The notes beneath the pieces were generated by a model, which did not search any database, was not told the origin of the DNA, and saw only the letters and a program-made list of their open reading frames with translations. From Mesocentrotus franciscanus (taxonomy: Eukaryota > Echinodermata > Echinoidea > Camarodonta > Strongylocentrotidae): a stretch of DNA of 64,000 bases. The stretch is from contig CP137674.1 in the NCBI GenBank assembly GCA_037976565.1, positions 30,163,047 through 30,227,046 of the forward strand, in the 5' to 3' direction. Below, piece by piece: positions 37,651 through 50,416 of this stretch; position 1 is the first letter of the stretch; each line of letters opens with the position of its first letter. The position numbers and the translations under genes are program-made.

Positions 37651-39043
37651 CTTGAAGATTGTCGGCGAATTGATCCTTAAAAATATGTTACTTTTACACC
37701 ATTTTCAATGTTTACATGATGTCATATTTCGAAGTTCGGTCCAGTTCGAGCTCGCACCGGCACCTTGAGATTTGTCATGTGTGTACCAAATGTATGGGCC
37801 CGACTTTCACGTGAAATTGGTATGCGGAACGTATAGGCTATCAACCAGCACATATTTGTGGAGAAGGTTCGTTTTTCATACTCAGGGCTAGTGCGCCGCT
37901 GTAATTATTAGGCCTTTTACAAACAAACGACTGGAAATACAACTGGATTACCTAATTCGACGGTCCTCTCGATCTCCTCATCCTCCCCATCATCATCTCT
38001 CCATCTCCATTTTTTTTTACAATAAGTGTATAGGGATAGGGCCTATAATTGATTTCTTTGCAAGCTCTTTCTCTTTCCATAAGCATGTATATATACAAAC
38101 ACTTTGTAAAAGATCGAGGAAAGCATGAAAGAGAAAAAAAACGACGATCTCAATTTCATGATGGTGGCATGCAATGAATTCATCGGGGAATTCATCCATT
38201 CATCTATCCATTTGTTTACCATTTTCAAATAATTAGGCCTATACAAAACATACAGTGCATTACATTAATACAGTTCTAAGAAAGGTAACATAACTTTGAA
38301 TGTGCCTTTTCATCTAATTTAGTAAATAGTAATTATAAGCTCGGGAAGTTCACAACAGAATGCCCGCAACCATTCGGGGGTCTATTTTACATGAAACAGT
38401 GAAACATGCTTTCAAAAAACAAAAAACAAAAAAAACTAAGCTATAGCCGTTTTTAAAAACGGTGAAGTATTCTTCAAAAGGGTAAGCTTATCTAAAAAAA
38501 AAAAAAAATGCTATGATACCTGACGGAACATCAAGCTAGGTCTAGTCTAGTCTGGAACCACCAGCTCAATAAAAAGCAGCTGATAATTATATCATTTCAA
38601 ATATTACAATTCAAGGCCAATTATCATTATTATGTATTATAAAAAGAAAATGCATCCCTATAATATAGCGAATGCGAAGGAGTGGTATAGGGTGGGGGAT
38701 TAGCCCTAGCTCCTCCCTGCTCGGACGATTTTGTATATATATTTTTTTACCAAGTCAGCCGTATATAGTAGTCAGCAGGTTGGGTATTCATTTGCAAGAT
38801 ATTGACTATAACAGTTGTAAGCGCATAAGACAGTATTTTTTTTAAAAATAGATACTGCTCAGTCTTAACGGCAGTAATGTTCAGCATTCTGTTTTCAAGG
38901 GGGTACCCCCGTGCTTAATCCATTAAAGGCGAAATGATCCAATTGTCCCTAGCTCCTAAGGCCAAGGTCTGGATATGGCTGGAGATCTGGAGATGCAAGG
39001 TCTGGAGATGCATGAAGAGAAGTGATGGAACATTACTTGTACA

Positions 39044-39385
39044 CAGGGGCGGTGATCCCGGGAACGGGGACACGTCCCCCACGGAAAATTTGAAAAAGTG
39101 CACACACAAAAATGTATAGCAAATACTGACTAAAGACTGCAACACACTCTTAGGCTCTGGAGTGCCCAAGAGTTTAGCGTTTAGTCCATGGTTTAGTCTA
39201 ATAAAAATGCAAAAATCTTCTCGCTCGGTCGCTACGCTCCCTCGCATAATTTCCTTCAAAATGTTCAAGTAAATATAATTGTAGAAAATCTGTATTCCGT
39301 TGGTATCACGTAAGCTTAGTTTACACTATGCTCCCTCGTCCCTCGCATTTCGTCCCCCGATCATGAAAAGAAATCGCCGCCCCTG
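39044..39385. mobile_element. hAT-like MITE, CAGGGGCGG ends
   Basis: CAGGGGCGGTGATCC at the left and the reverse complement of the right end CAGGGGCGGCGATTT are inverted repeats. CAGGG...CCCTG ends are typical of hAT elements. A clean 8-bp target duplication was not found, so the boundaries are approximate. Confidence 0.55.
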
Positions 39386-40700
39386 CAGTTGTACGTGTTG
39401 GAAAAGCTTAGAAGAAATTTTAGTGTTTGCAAATGACTGTACATAGGCCTAACCCTTTACAAAGAACAAGATCGCAACTATTTTCGAAAAATCAACTCAA
39501 GGACATTTCAATTCATATTACAAAACCCGATTACATATCCCGTAACTAGAAATCATGTTCGGATTACGTAATAAATAATATGACTTGTCATTGTCATGTT
39601 CGCACATTTCAATAGGTGACGCACAAGGCTATAGTCTTATAGAAATTGCCTTGGGTTTGTTTTTGCGTTGTTTTTTTTTGCAATTGTGTTAAGTGCTAGA
39701 TGCGTCGCTATAGAAAGAAGATTTTGTTTTCTTCTTATAATTATTCTTTTTGTTTTTGTTGTTAAGATTGTTGGTAATTGTCGGGGCATTTGAAAACGTG
39801 GCAACCAGTTTTGGTCATGTAGGTACATTGTCAAAATTGTTCGCCTGGAATATTTACTTGTCGGCATAATCACCCCTACCCCACCCTATATTTTTCGCAG
39901 GGCCGTCGACTTGGTAGTACTGCCTTTCGCGAGGCGTGTTGGCATAGAGAAATGCGTTTGCATCTAGTAGGGGTATACTCCATGACACCATGACTGAGTG
40001 AGCAGTAGACCGATTTGTTTTTCTCTAGATATTTCGAGAGGTCTAATGATAGGGACGGGCAACTAGTGCCGCCCCCTCCCCGATTATGATGGGCGCAACG
40101 CCTGTGATCCGAAATTATTTGTTTACATTATATTAGAGGTGTCCGGGCAGTATGGGCTGTATTTTTAATCAAAACATGATTGTGACTAATCATGAGATTT
40201 TCAACAGTGGCACTATTATATAAACTGAATGTGGCCTATATTATAATAGGCCTGTAGGCCTATATAAATTTAAAAAAACAATTATACAAATAACAATATA
40301 CACAGGGAGAGTGGGATTCATGGAATGGGAGAGGGTTCTCTCCCTGTGCTTTCGTGTGGTGAATATCGAAGATATCGAAAAGTATATTTGCTGTCCTTAT
40401 TTCCTCGCTTAAGGCTGAGACGTTTTCTCGAGATTAGCCCCCCTCTATAAAACACGAAATTATCTTTCCCCGGGAACCCCTCTAGCCCTCAGTACCTTTA
40501 CCCCCTCTCTCTCTCTCTCTCTCTCTCTCACCCCCTCCCCGGTGGTGGGGGCTCTGCCGTTTCTCGCCCCGTCCCTTTGATCTGCTCATGCACCTGTGAC
40601 GGAAGAACACGATATTTTGTATTCATTGATTTTATTTCTCAACACTCCATTTCTTTTTCGTACATAACATAGAAACAAAGCATTTTCCATAGTCCTGGTT

Positions 40701-41060
40701 TATACAAACTACAACATGATTATAACAACGCTTTGTTATCAATTGATATACGAACATAAATACAAAATAATTAATTGCTCATAATTTCACAAGGTATAGG
40801 ACTAAAATTATCACAATCACAATTATAGGAAAATATTACCGCACTACACAGTTATTTCATCCCCAAAACTAGAAAAAGCATTTATACAAACTACAACATG
40901 ATTATAACAACGCTTTGTTATCATTTGATATACGAACATAAATACAAAATAATTCATTGCTCATAATTTCACAAGGTATAGGACTAAAATTATCACAATC
41001 ACAATTATAGGAAAATATTACCGCACTACAGTTATTTCATCCCCAAAACTAGAACAAGCA
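40701..41060. repeat. Tandem duplication of a ~180-bp unit
   Basis: TATACAAACTACAACATGAT occurs at 40701 and 40883, and CCCCAAAACTAGAA at 40861 and 41041. The copies differ by a handful of bases and a 2-nt indel, so the duplication looks recent. Confidence 0.92.
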
Positions 41061-43047
41061 TTGCTTTTTTTTTCAGAATAAGATTCAATCATTACTTTTT
41101 TATTTTAAATATGAGTTTCATATTTCTCAACATACAGAATTGAAACTATTAGCTTTTCTTTTATTAAAACACAATCTACCCCAAAATCCTCTCCCTTCCT
41201 TTCCTCCCCTCTAACTCCTTGGATTTATCCCCCTCCCACTCTCCCTTCCCCTTCCCCCTCCCTCTCCCCCTCCCTTCTACTTGTGTGGATATGGAATGCA
41301 TTCTGGTACATGTTTCTTTACTATTAAAATATCGAAATGAAAAGTTGTTGACTTCGTTCCACCTCTGTATACCTGAAACATACTGTACACGGAACGGTCA
41401 TTCTAGAAACTCCTGCATTGCTGACTTTCTGAGGATTCGTTTGCCATCGATACACATTTTCGCGGCTGATTGCATGGATAAATAGGCCTATATCTCACAA
41501 TACACAGAAACCGTTCTAATTTCCATTAACCAAAATAAAAAGAAAAGGGGAACAGTCCGGCGTATTTTAAGAGATTTTCAGATTTAACCAGATTTTCTCG
41601 GCCGGACAGCAGGATCATAATTTTGTATCCCATCATCCTTTTCAGAAGCTCTGAGACCCTGAAGAAAATGTAAGTCCTATATTATCATGTTTGGTCTCAG
41701 ACCGACTTGACCCACAAAGAAAAATACATTTTCACCGTTATTATCCATGACGTCGACACAATAATGTGAATAGGCCTATATATGTTACAGGAGAAAGAGA
41801 ACGTTGGAGTGATCCGTGGCAGATGCAGAATAATACCCTTGGCAAAAGCATAATAATATTGCTTATTTTTGAAATTGTGCAAAAGTACGTTTAATTTTCT
41901 ATCGCCATGCATCATAGACATCCCAACTTGTTTTAGTGACAGAGAGAGAGAGAGAGAGAGGGGGAGGGGGTTTTGGGGACCAGCTTCTCTAACTGGGAAG
42001 CCGTCACGAGTCGGACCGGGGGGCGGCCTGCCAACCTATGAAATCATTAAATCGTTATGCGACTATCCCAATCACTCAGCAAAGACTGATGTCTTTCTCT
42101 GAGAGTGAACTTTTAAACCGCAAAGTAATTTTTAAAAGTCTGAGAATCTCCCACTTTTTTCTTCTTCTTCGCATGCAGGACATACGTGGCATACATGAGT
42201 ACCTGGCAATCTGGCATATAACATGTCATTTTTTGGTTGCTGCACGCATCCATTTATTTAATTCGTACTTTGCATACTTGAAGGATTATAAATTAATCTT
42301 GAGATACAGTTTACACTTCTTACAGGACAGCGAAAGAATAGTTGTTATACATGTACGATTAATGTTGTCACTTTGGGATCTTAACTATTCAGCTTCAAAG
42401 ATTCATCAATTGGTTGGTAAACTCTAGTCTAGGCAACTGATCTCAACCCAAAACTGATTAGAATGCTATCTTACAGTAATATATTGTTTTCCATCATTAA
42501 TTTTTAATGTCTTTTAATCGTCTGGACCTAGGTCCTTGGTCATAACCATCCGTGTGGAACTTGCTGCGTGAGAAATTTGTATACCGCCATCTGTCGACTT
42601 TGTTTATACAGTATTTTGTAAGTCCAAAAAAAAAAAGAGCAAAACTGTGTGGGAGAAACCCCGGGAGAAGCACCCAGACCTCTCGTTCCAGTCTGCGAGG
42701 TGAGATATTTTGGGCCCTCATTTTAATTGATCTTTGCTTTCCTTTGTTTGTTTTTACGAAAGTTTCAACCGTAAATTATAAGTTTCTATCGTGGAATGCT
42801 TGTCGATGTGTGGGTGTCTGACCATCACTTTTTCATGTAGTCCCGGGTGTGCATTTTTATGTCAGTAAAAATTAAAATGTTTTTTTCTTGTTATTTTTTC
42901 CTAATTGAATAGACCAACACATAAATAAATCTATTGGTAACAAGGCTTAGGTTTACATTGTATTTAAATGTTAAATCTACGAGGTTTCCTCATTCTTCTG
43001 TGCTGAATTATCACATGTGCGTAGCCAGGATTTTATTTTAGGGGGGC

Positions 43048-43404
43048 ACTCCAGCAAAGCATAGAGAGTCAATACGATACTGCGTATGGACCTCTAGCGC
43101 TGTACCATGTGCTAATAGGCAGCAATTTCACACGTGAATAGTCAATAGACTTACAACACACAAATGCACACAATCATGCCGATAAAACTGTAAGCAAGTT
43201 TGACGGTGGACTTACGATTTTAATTTTTAAATTATTCTTTCTGACATAGGTGAGTTGAAAAAATTGTATTTTACTGCTATTAAGGTGTCATCAATTGTCA
43301 CTAAAGTACCGATTTTTAGTGAAATCAGTTTAATTTTGTACAGTGGTGTTTGAAATTTTGAGATCAATAAAACGGGTTTTAATACACAGCCAGGATAGCG
43401 ATGC
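43048..43404 (+). repeat. Dispersed repeat, copy A (ACTCCAGCAAAGCATAGAGA)
   Basis: It aligns over ~350 bp with 55839-56200 in the same orientation (CTCTAGCGCTG, GCTAATAGGCAGCAATT, TTACTGCTATT, GTACAGTGGTGTTTGAAA). No coding frame. Copy A ends in a long hairpin that copy B lacks. Confidence 0.85.
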
Positions 43405-43478
43405 AGCTATGTGTGGGGCGGTAGTGAGCACGCAAAGCGCACACATAGCTGCATCGCTATCCTGGCTGTGTATTAAAA
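43377..43478. repeat. Perfect 39-bp inverted repeat with 24-nt loop
   Basis: The arms 43377-43415 and 43440-43478 are exactly complementary; core AGCCAGGATAGCGATGCAGC. The spacer is GC-rich (GTAGTGAGCACGC). Confidence 0.95.
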
Positions 43479-44008
43479 GCGTGCGAATCACATACTAGGG
43501 TGTCTGAACGATTTTTCAATTTTCCCTTTTGGATTGTTTTTCACCATTATGGTTGGATAATTGAAAAAAATCATTCATTGTGTGCTCTCTGAAAAAAAAA
43601 GATAAATGGTAAATGGTGATGGTCATGATGCTGATGAATGATATTGATAATGATGGTTATATCGATGGAGAAGATGATTATAAGTAAAGAGAAGGAGGGA
43701 GAAGGTAGGAAAAAGAGATGCCGAAAAAGAGATGCCAAAGAACTTGGTTGAGGAAGAAGAAGAAGAAGAAAGGAAGGAATAAAATAAAGGAAGTTTAAGG
43801 AACAAGGGAGGAATTGAAGTGAGAGTTGCACAATGATTTGCTCCTTTGTTTTCAGTGAGATTTTTGAAAGATTATCATTACATGTATTGGTCATTTCTTT
43901 TGAACTTTTTCACACAAGGCTTACATGTATCAGTTTGGGATAATATGTTCAGTACATAATATCAGTATGTACAATAAGGAATATGTCCTCTCGCTCTTTC
44001 TCTTTCAG

Positions 44009-44021
44009 ATTACAAACAGCA
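44009..44021 (+). other. MRPL55 5' UTR remnant after splice acceptor
   Basis: A short leader lies between the acceptor AG (44007-44008) and the ATG. A donor-like GCGAG|GTGAGAT at 42699/42700 on the same strand is a possible end of the non-coding first exon; that link is inference. Confidence 0.4.
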
Positions 44022-44243
44022 ATGGAGGCATCAAGATTATGTAGGTGCATGAAGGCACTCTTGTTGAATAGATTTCCAGCAAATATCTCATATTCACTCA
44101 ACCTTGTGAGATGTAATTCTAACCGAGCAGCTATTGCCAAGACGAATCGCAAGGTGTATTCTCGCATGTACCCTACACTGGTGGTCAACACAGATGGATC
44201 AACATTTCGCATCAAATATGCTGAACCAAGGAAAATTTTAAAG
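44022..44243 (+). CDS. MRPL55: MRPL55 coding exon A
   Basis: 74 codons; contains the presumed targeting peptide and the conserved core ending EPRKILK. The exon probably begins at 44009, after a strong pyrimidine-tract acceptor, which implies a 5' UTR exon further upstream. Confidence 0.88.
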
Positions 44244-44791
44244 GTAGCCCATGATCGAACAGTGAAGTTAACTTTTCCTCTGCCAACGGCAGTACTGGAC
44301 CTCAAATTTTAATGGTGTAGATCTGTTAAGTGCTTTATGTCTGGTCACAATGAATCACTGACCAACGATGTAAAAAAATATGTATATATATATATATATA
44401 TTTCTTGTTCTTTGCTTTAGTGAAACTTCGGCACATGCATTTAGATCGCCCTAAATTTCCCTGAAATGTATTAGTATGTGTTGTGTAATTCAAATGGCAA
44501 TTTATGAAGATTTGCTTTCCTTTGTTATCATAGGCATGATTTCTCATTTTTTAGAAAATTAAATATTTTGCTGATGAAGAAATGTGGGGCAGGGGCACCA
44601 ACTCAAATTATGTCATAATCGTTTTCTTTCTTTCCCTGCAGCTACCTGTAGATGTCAACATGTTAGCTGCTGATGAAAAGAAGATTCGCCTTGCCAGATA
44701 CCAGCCCAAGAAGAGAGTAAAAATAGAAGATGATTTAGATGATAACTTTGATGCCAATAGATACAAGCATTTATGGAACAAGAACAAATAA
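44022..44791 (+). CDS. MRPL55: Mitochondrial ribosomal protein L55 (bL/mL55), two coding exons
   Basis: Known role: a metazoan-specific protein of the large subunit of the mitochondrial ribosome. Seen here: exon 44022-44243 (74 codons, phase 0, donor AAAG|GTAGCC) and exon 44642-44791 (49 codons plus TAA, acceptor TTTCCCTGCAG). Total 123 aa; the human protein is of similar size. Residues 1-~34 are basic and hydrophobic without acidic clusters apart from E2, as expected for a mitochondrial targeting peptide. The conserved core is NRKVYSRMYPTLVVNTDGST followed by IKYAEPRKIL. The C-terminus is basic then acidic and ends YKHLWNKNK, matching the family's R-Y-x-x-x-W tail. ATG 44022 is chosen because an acceptor (TTTCTCTTTCAG, ending 44008) lies just upstream; an in-frame ATG at 43983 would sit inside the presumed intron tract. 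Confidence 0.9.
44642..44791 (+). CDS. MRPL55: MRPL55 coding exon B with stop
   Basis: It starts CTA after CCCTGCAG and reads LPVDVNMLAADEKK... to the stop TAA at 44789-44791. It carries the lysine-rich helix and the Tyr/Trp tail typical of mL55. Confidence 0.88.
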   Translation, partial: LPVDVNMLAADEKKIRLARYQPKKRVKIEDDLDDNFDANRYKHLWNKNK

Positions 44792-45214
44792 GGACTTAAA
44801 GAAAGACTTTAACCGAGAAGGAAACGGTGGAAAACTTTGTTGCAAATTTGGCACAACCCTTTTGTGGGAAACAGCCTCGAATTAATTAATCCCAATTGTG
44901 GTTGTGATTACATTGATATGAAGAGGATCTCTGATGGTAGAAATTTTCTCCAGGCTCTAACAAGGGCATCATTGATGCATAAATGTTTGGAGTAAACCTG
45001 CAAGTTGGAATTCTGCAGAAGGCAAGCATTTGCTATGTAAGAAACATGTTTCTCTACATGAAGAGTACTGATAAAGCATGGTCATCAAGATTACAGAACT
45101 GCTTTGTGGAAGGTACTTCAGTGAAAGGACAAATATTATATAGACATCTTTTTTTCGGGGGTATGTGTAGTTGTGAAATGTTGAATACAGTTATTATTTT
45201 GCAACTGCAAATTC

Positions 45215-45220
45215 AATAAA
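45215..45220 (+). terminator. Polyadenylation signal AATAAA, probable MRPL55 3' end
   Basis: AATAAA lies about 420 nt after the MRPL55 stop, followed within ~15 nt by a T-rich stretch (GGTTTACTTTTTACTTTGTTTG). A second AATAAA at 45419-45424 is an alternative. Confidence 0.55.
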
Positions 45221-47612
45221 ACTCTGGTTTACTTTTTACTTTGTTTGCTAAACTTCTTGCGTTTCAGCCCATTCTTAAAATCTTAAAACTTTTCAGTTTT
45301 GTGCCATGGCAAAAGTATGCCCTTGCAAATCAAAGACGGAAGACTGAAGAGAGTGAGCGACACTTTTTTTTCTTTCTTTCTCCTCTTTCTTTAGAGTCAT
45401 GCACATTTACAACGGCTCAATAAATAATGTAATGTGAGAAGGAACAAAAATATAACAAAAATAATATGTCAAATGGTGTTTTGTGTTAATTTTAGTGTTG
45501 AGGATATATAGGTAGCTTACAAGGATGTTTCAGAGAAAAACAGACGACAGCTGGAACATTATATTGTCTTTGTGATTGCTAGATTGTGCAAAGTATTTGA
45601 GAACCGTGACGAGAATGAAAAAGCGAGTGAAAAACGGAGATGAAAGCAGATTTGGAGAGAGAGAGAAGAAAAAAAGTGGGAGGGGGAGAGATTTTCAAGA
45701 GATCAAGGGAAATTAACACTTCAGTCCATTTATCATCATCACCCTCATTTCACCATTCTTTCTCTCATGTACACATATCCACGTTAAAAATAGCCCGTTT
45801 GAATATGACTATGGTTTGACTTTGTGACAACACATCTTTCCCCATGGACCCAGCCCATATCACCAACGTTTGTGTTTGTTTGGCCAACACCCCAAAAAAC
45901 TTGCTGTAATCGGACCTGCTGTAATCATCTACATGTATTTGATTCCCACCAGACCTTGCATCAAGTAATTTTCAATGTAAAATAGTACCTTTACGATTAA
46001 TCATTTTTTAAAGTCTTCTTCAAGGTATATCCACTACAGCATTTGCTCTCTCCTACTCCCAGTCAAAGTCATTCATACAACATTTTTTCTTCAACACCCA
46101 GAAATCATGAAAACACCTGTAAAAAAAAAGAAGATAGAACAACAGAGCAATGTCCTCACATATACCAGGCACGTTCTTGTAAACATTTTGTTATAAATAA
46201 TATAGTTGAAAGCAAGGAATAAGAGAATTTTAGATAGTTATATTAAGCCTGGACGGGACACTATCTAGAGGGGATCATGTCTGATGCCTGCATGTCACAC
46301 AACATGTCGACAAAGGTATGGTGATATCTTTAGTACTGTATGACCACAATTTGTAAACGGCATTAAGTGACTCAAAAAATGTAAAATCCAATAACAAACC
46401 AAAAAAGAAGCTTCAACTTTTTCACAAATTCTTCCTCCAAATGGATCAATTTGTTTTAGGGGGGAGGGGGAGGGCTGGAAGCTGTCAATGAGTACAAACC
46501 TGCTGGTGTCAAAGAAAAAACAGAAACAAAATACTTCATGAAGGTGCAGCAACTTGGTGTTTATTTGGGGGTTATCTTTTTCTCACTTTCTGCACATAAA
46601 AAGTATAAATGTAATATCAGTTGAACTTTTGAAAGTCAAATTTAACTTTTATATCTAGCCAATAACCATCTGAATAACTTAATTTATTCACCATGTATAA
46701 TCACTTAACTATTCATATGAATCAGAAATAGTTTTGGGGGAAATCTGAGTGACATGGAAATTCAAAATTATATAATTTTAAGTAGAAAAAGCATGTTTGG
46801 AAATCACTTTGGTGATGATGCTATGCTCATTAATGAACTATTCTCTACATACATAAGCTCAATTATGAAATAAAAATGAATGAATTCATGAATTGAAATG
46901 AGGATCCAATTAAAACCATGTCCATATACTATAAACACTGATAAAAATTGGCAATGCGCCAGGTGCATGGTATTCTATGCTTTCAATAAAAATGTAACAA
47001 ACCATCTTAAATAAATTTGAAGGACTAGTACATGGGACATATATATTTATATATACATAAATGCAAATTTAACAAGGCAGTGGTTTCCAATTGTATACCA
47101 TACTAAGGTTATTCTAAAACAAAAATTAAAAATATCATGGAAACCTGCTCAAAGTGTCTTTCGTTACGAGATATTCGTTACGAGGGAGGATTTTGAGCAA
47201 TATCCCATTGTCTTTTTGATGCTTTTAACCTTAACTGACCATGGGCAATTCATAGTACAAATATGTACAGAATTCCCTTTTCCTGAAAACTTTGTCCAAA
47301 ACCACATGAAAATACAAAGTTCAAATGAGCTTAAAATACTTTTGTACATTTTGTTGCTATTTTTTTGCATTATTATAATTTTGTTGTTGTTGCTCGTTTG
47401 ATTGTTTTTTGTTTTTTGTATAGAATAGATTAACAAAGAGAATACAACAAGAAAGCAATTTAGTCTGTAAAATTTATAAGCACGACAGGTATTGTCAAAT
47501 AGGTTATATGTACACAACAAACCCTTCTTCCTTAGACAGAAAGTGATATACATGTACATGTATTTGTTAACAAGTACAAAAATATCAAAGTCAACGTAAT
47601 CTCGAAAGCAGG

Positions 47613-47710
47613 GTTCATATTCATAAAGCCTTACTAAGCCTTGCTGTCAACTACATGTATTATAGCCTATACAGTGTATAAGTAGCCTAGTAAGGTTTTA
47701 TGAATATAGG
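47613..47710. mobile_element. 98-bp MITE with TTCATATTCATAAAGCC ends
   Basis: TTCATATTCATAAAGCCTTA at the left pairs with TAAGGTTTTATGAATATAGG at the right. The inner region has a small palindrome (CTATACAGTGTATAAG). Non-coding. Confidence 0.65.
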
Positions 47711-48899
47711 CCAGATGCCTAAATAAGCAAATACATGTATGTACATATATAGTTGTACTCATGCATAACATTAGATGCCCTCCCCCCCCCCAAAAAACAA
47801 ACACTTTTATATCTCTGTAATATGGATTCCTTATCTTAACTTTGAGAAAAGTACAATAGAAAAGAGAGGCACACAATTTATGTTACACTTACTTTTGTTA
47901 TCGCATTTAAATTTTTGCAGTGACAAATATTTACATCTTGATCCTAAATGTTATTTATTCATTTATTTATCTGCAAAGAATGGCAGCATTTCAAAAGATA
48001 AGATCATCACTACCTTGCTAACACTGCAAGCTTTAAAACCTCAAAAGTTGCAAGGGGTCACGCCTTGCTTGGGATGAGTTATATTGCTTACATTTTAAAC
48101 TCTGGAAGAAAGAAACATGTCTCGCATTGATCTGTTTGGACGGCTCTACCACACACGCTCATATGACAATTGCTCTCTGGTTACTGTCCAACATTAAACT
48201 GGATTCCTAACTTCCACTGAGCCCTAACTCTATATCTAACCCTAATTTTGACTTCAAATTGTAATCGTAACACTAACAATACATTTCTGACAGAAAAATG
48301 CCCGGAGAAATGCCAGATCACTGTTTAGATACATGATGACACTATCAGCAACAAGTCGATCAAACAGGGAGGTGTTGTGGGCATGGATAGCTAATATCAA
48401 CCTTTTAGAAAAGTCAGAGGACTGAAATAGTTGAGTCCTGCAGCTAACCATAACAGGCACAAAATCGGGATGAAATTGGAAAAAGTCAAATCTTCCAAAT
48501 CAACTACGACTTGAGAAACCTTCTGAAAATTAATATCAAACATCTTCACCAACACCATATGTTATGCCATGAAAATATAATAAACATTTATTCACAATTG
48601 ATAGTGAATTGTGATATCAGTTCCTAGCCTAACTTGGTATGACCATAATAATACTACTAATAATAGGCAATACAATTATGATTACAAAATTACAATGGAT
48701 TGCAAAGTTTGTGTAAAAGGGTCTATTTTCACACATATTCTACTGAAAGTAATCCCGAATCATTATTGTTGACAATCTACAGATATGATTTCATAAACTT
48801 ACATGTACAGCAATTTTTGAAACCAGAATTGACTAACACCATATCACATTCAGGAAATGAAAATAGAATATTGAACAATTTTGTAGGAAGCAGCGTAAT

Positions 48900-48905
48900 T
48901 TTATT
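48900..48905 (-). terminator. Candidate polyadenylation signal for ZRANB2
   Basis: AATAAA on the minus strand, 1.26 kb after the stop. It is the nearest downstream AATAAA I noticed. A 3' UTR of this length is plausible, but nothing in the sequence proves the link. Confidence 0.3.
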
Positions 48906-50163
48906 TCAACTTCTCAAGGTGTAGCACCTTTAGGAAAACTATCGACACTATAAACAGTTTGACAACTTGACACATTTGCAAAAGCATTTGTTTGACAAAA
49001 GATAGAGAGAATGGAAAGAGAAACCATAATGGAGAAAGAGAGAGAATGACAGATTCAAGAGAAAGTACAAGGACAAATTTGAGAGAAATGAGTGATATAG
49101 AGATAAGAAAAAAGGAGGGGGGAAACAGAGAGAATGGGAGAGCGACAGTCTTCAGTGAGATATAGAGAGAGAAAAGGATGAGGGGTAGAGAAAAGAAGGA
49201 AAGAGTAGGAAAAGCATGTGAGAAAGAGAGGGAGAGAGAGAGAAAAAAAAAGAAGGAAACAAAAGAGGTAGATAGATAAAGGGAGAATGGAACAGGGATG
49301 GAAAGAGGGATGTCGGGCTGGAAGAAGAGAAGGAAGGAGAGAGGGGAAAAGAGCAAACTAGAGGAAGCTATAGATTCACACATATCTGAAGTCCATTACA
49401 AACTTTGATATGCACCATGTAGTCCACACAGCTATCTCACTATCTGACTTACCTATCAAAATTTCACTACACAAGGTACCTACATAAACCACACTGATGC
49501 TCCAATTACATACTACATCACTGACAGCTCTGGGTGACTATCATCTGCAAATATGAACAGAGAAAAAGGGTGCGATTCTTATTATTCCACATGCAAGTAG
49601 TCATTTCACAGACAGAATTCTATGTAAAAAGATAGGGTATGCATTTCAGGTACACGTAGATCACAATGTTCTCGGAATGTTATGCAACACTCTGAAAAGA
49701 TTAGTTGATTATTTTTAAAAGACAAACCTCAGTCTCTTGGGTTATGACATGAGCATGGCTATGAAACATGCTTTTCTCATCTAAAATTGGAGTTCTCTGA
49801 AACTTTCCCTTTGAACTAAAAATCAGATATATATGTTGCTCAATGGTAACCTCAATTATCTTCCATGGCATAAATAGTAAATTCCATGTCAACAAAGGCA
49901 TATGGAACCACATTATACTTAAACCATAGGCAGTGATAGACAAGTGAAAAAAGTGTGTGATAACTCTGTCTCCTGAAATTCTCATACAATCTTAAAATGA
50001 TATTGCAATACATGTTTGAAAACAGGATAGGAAGGGTTAGAGGAATACAAAAAAGAAGAGGTATGTCATTCAATTTGAAAGTTGAATGTTGAGGATTAAA
50101 AGCGATACATTATGTACAGTCCAACCAGTCAAACCTTTAACCCAGAAGACATCTGTAGCCATC

Positions 50164-50416
50164 TCAGTAGTAGCGCGAGTTTCTGTCCTTGTAGTCCCTC
50201 CTTAATGGTGACCTTGACCTTGACCTCGACCTTGAATGTGACCTTGAGTACTGTCGATGTCTAGATGAGCCAGATGACTTCGACCCAGACCGTCTGCGCT
50301 CTCGGCTCCTTGATCGCGAGCGTGATCTGGCATCCTTAGACCGTCTGCGATCTCTGCTCCGGGACCTGGATCTGGATCTAGAATATGAACCAGATCTGCG
50401 ATCCTTGGATCGAGAT
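50164..50416 (-). CDS. ZRANB2: ZRANB2 coding exon 8 with RS domain and stop
   Basis: Acceptor GCGTTCCAG. Dense Arg-Ser dipeptides and ERRR/DRRR patches, ending NSRYY and TGA at 50166-50164. RS domains are targets of SR-protein kinases (family knowledge). Confidence 0.93.

Larger units (their letters stand above)
37651..43047. other. Intergenic: SYD-1-like promoter side to MRPL55 upstream region
   Basis: It lies between two divergently oriented genes. It contains a hAT-like element (39044-39385), a 182-bp duplication (40701-41060), (CT)n and (GA)n runs and several poly-A tracts. No coding exon recognised. The 5' UTR and promoter of the SYD-1-like gene should lie just above 37650 on the minus strand, but I see no clear core promoter. 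Confidence 0.6.
44792..50163. other. Intergenic between MRPL55 and ZRANB2 3' ends (convergent genes)
   Basis: It contains the MRPL55 3' UTR (to ~45220) and presumably the ZRANB2 3' UTR (50163 down to ~48880). It also has a MITE (47613-47710), a GA-rich tract (49000-49360) and otherwise AT-rich unique DNA. No exons recognised. Confidence 0.6.

Noticed and set aside
43983..44021. Upstream in-frame ATG extending MRPL55 by 13 residues
   Set aside because: The extra codons lie in the pyrimidine tract of a strong splice acceptor (AG at 44007-44008); the ATG at 44022 gives the expected length and a plausible targeting peptide.
48901..49383. 160-aa minus-strand frame rich in Ser/Leu/Phe
   Set aside because: It translates a GA-rich simple-sequence tract (49000-49360) within the presumed ZRANB2 3' UTR/intergenic region.
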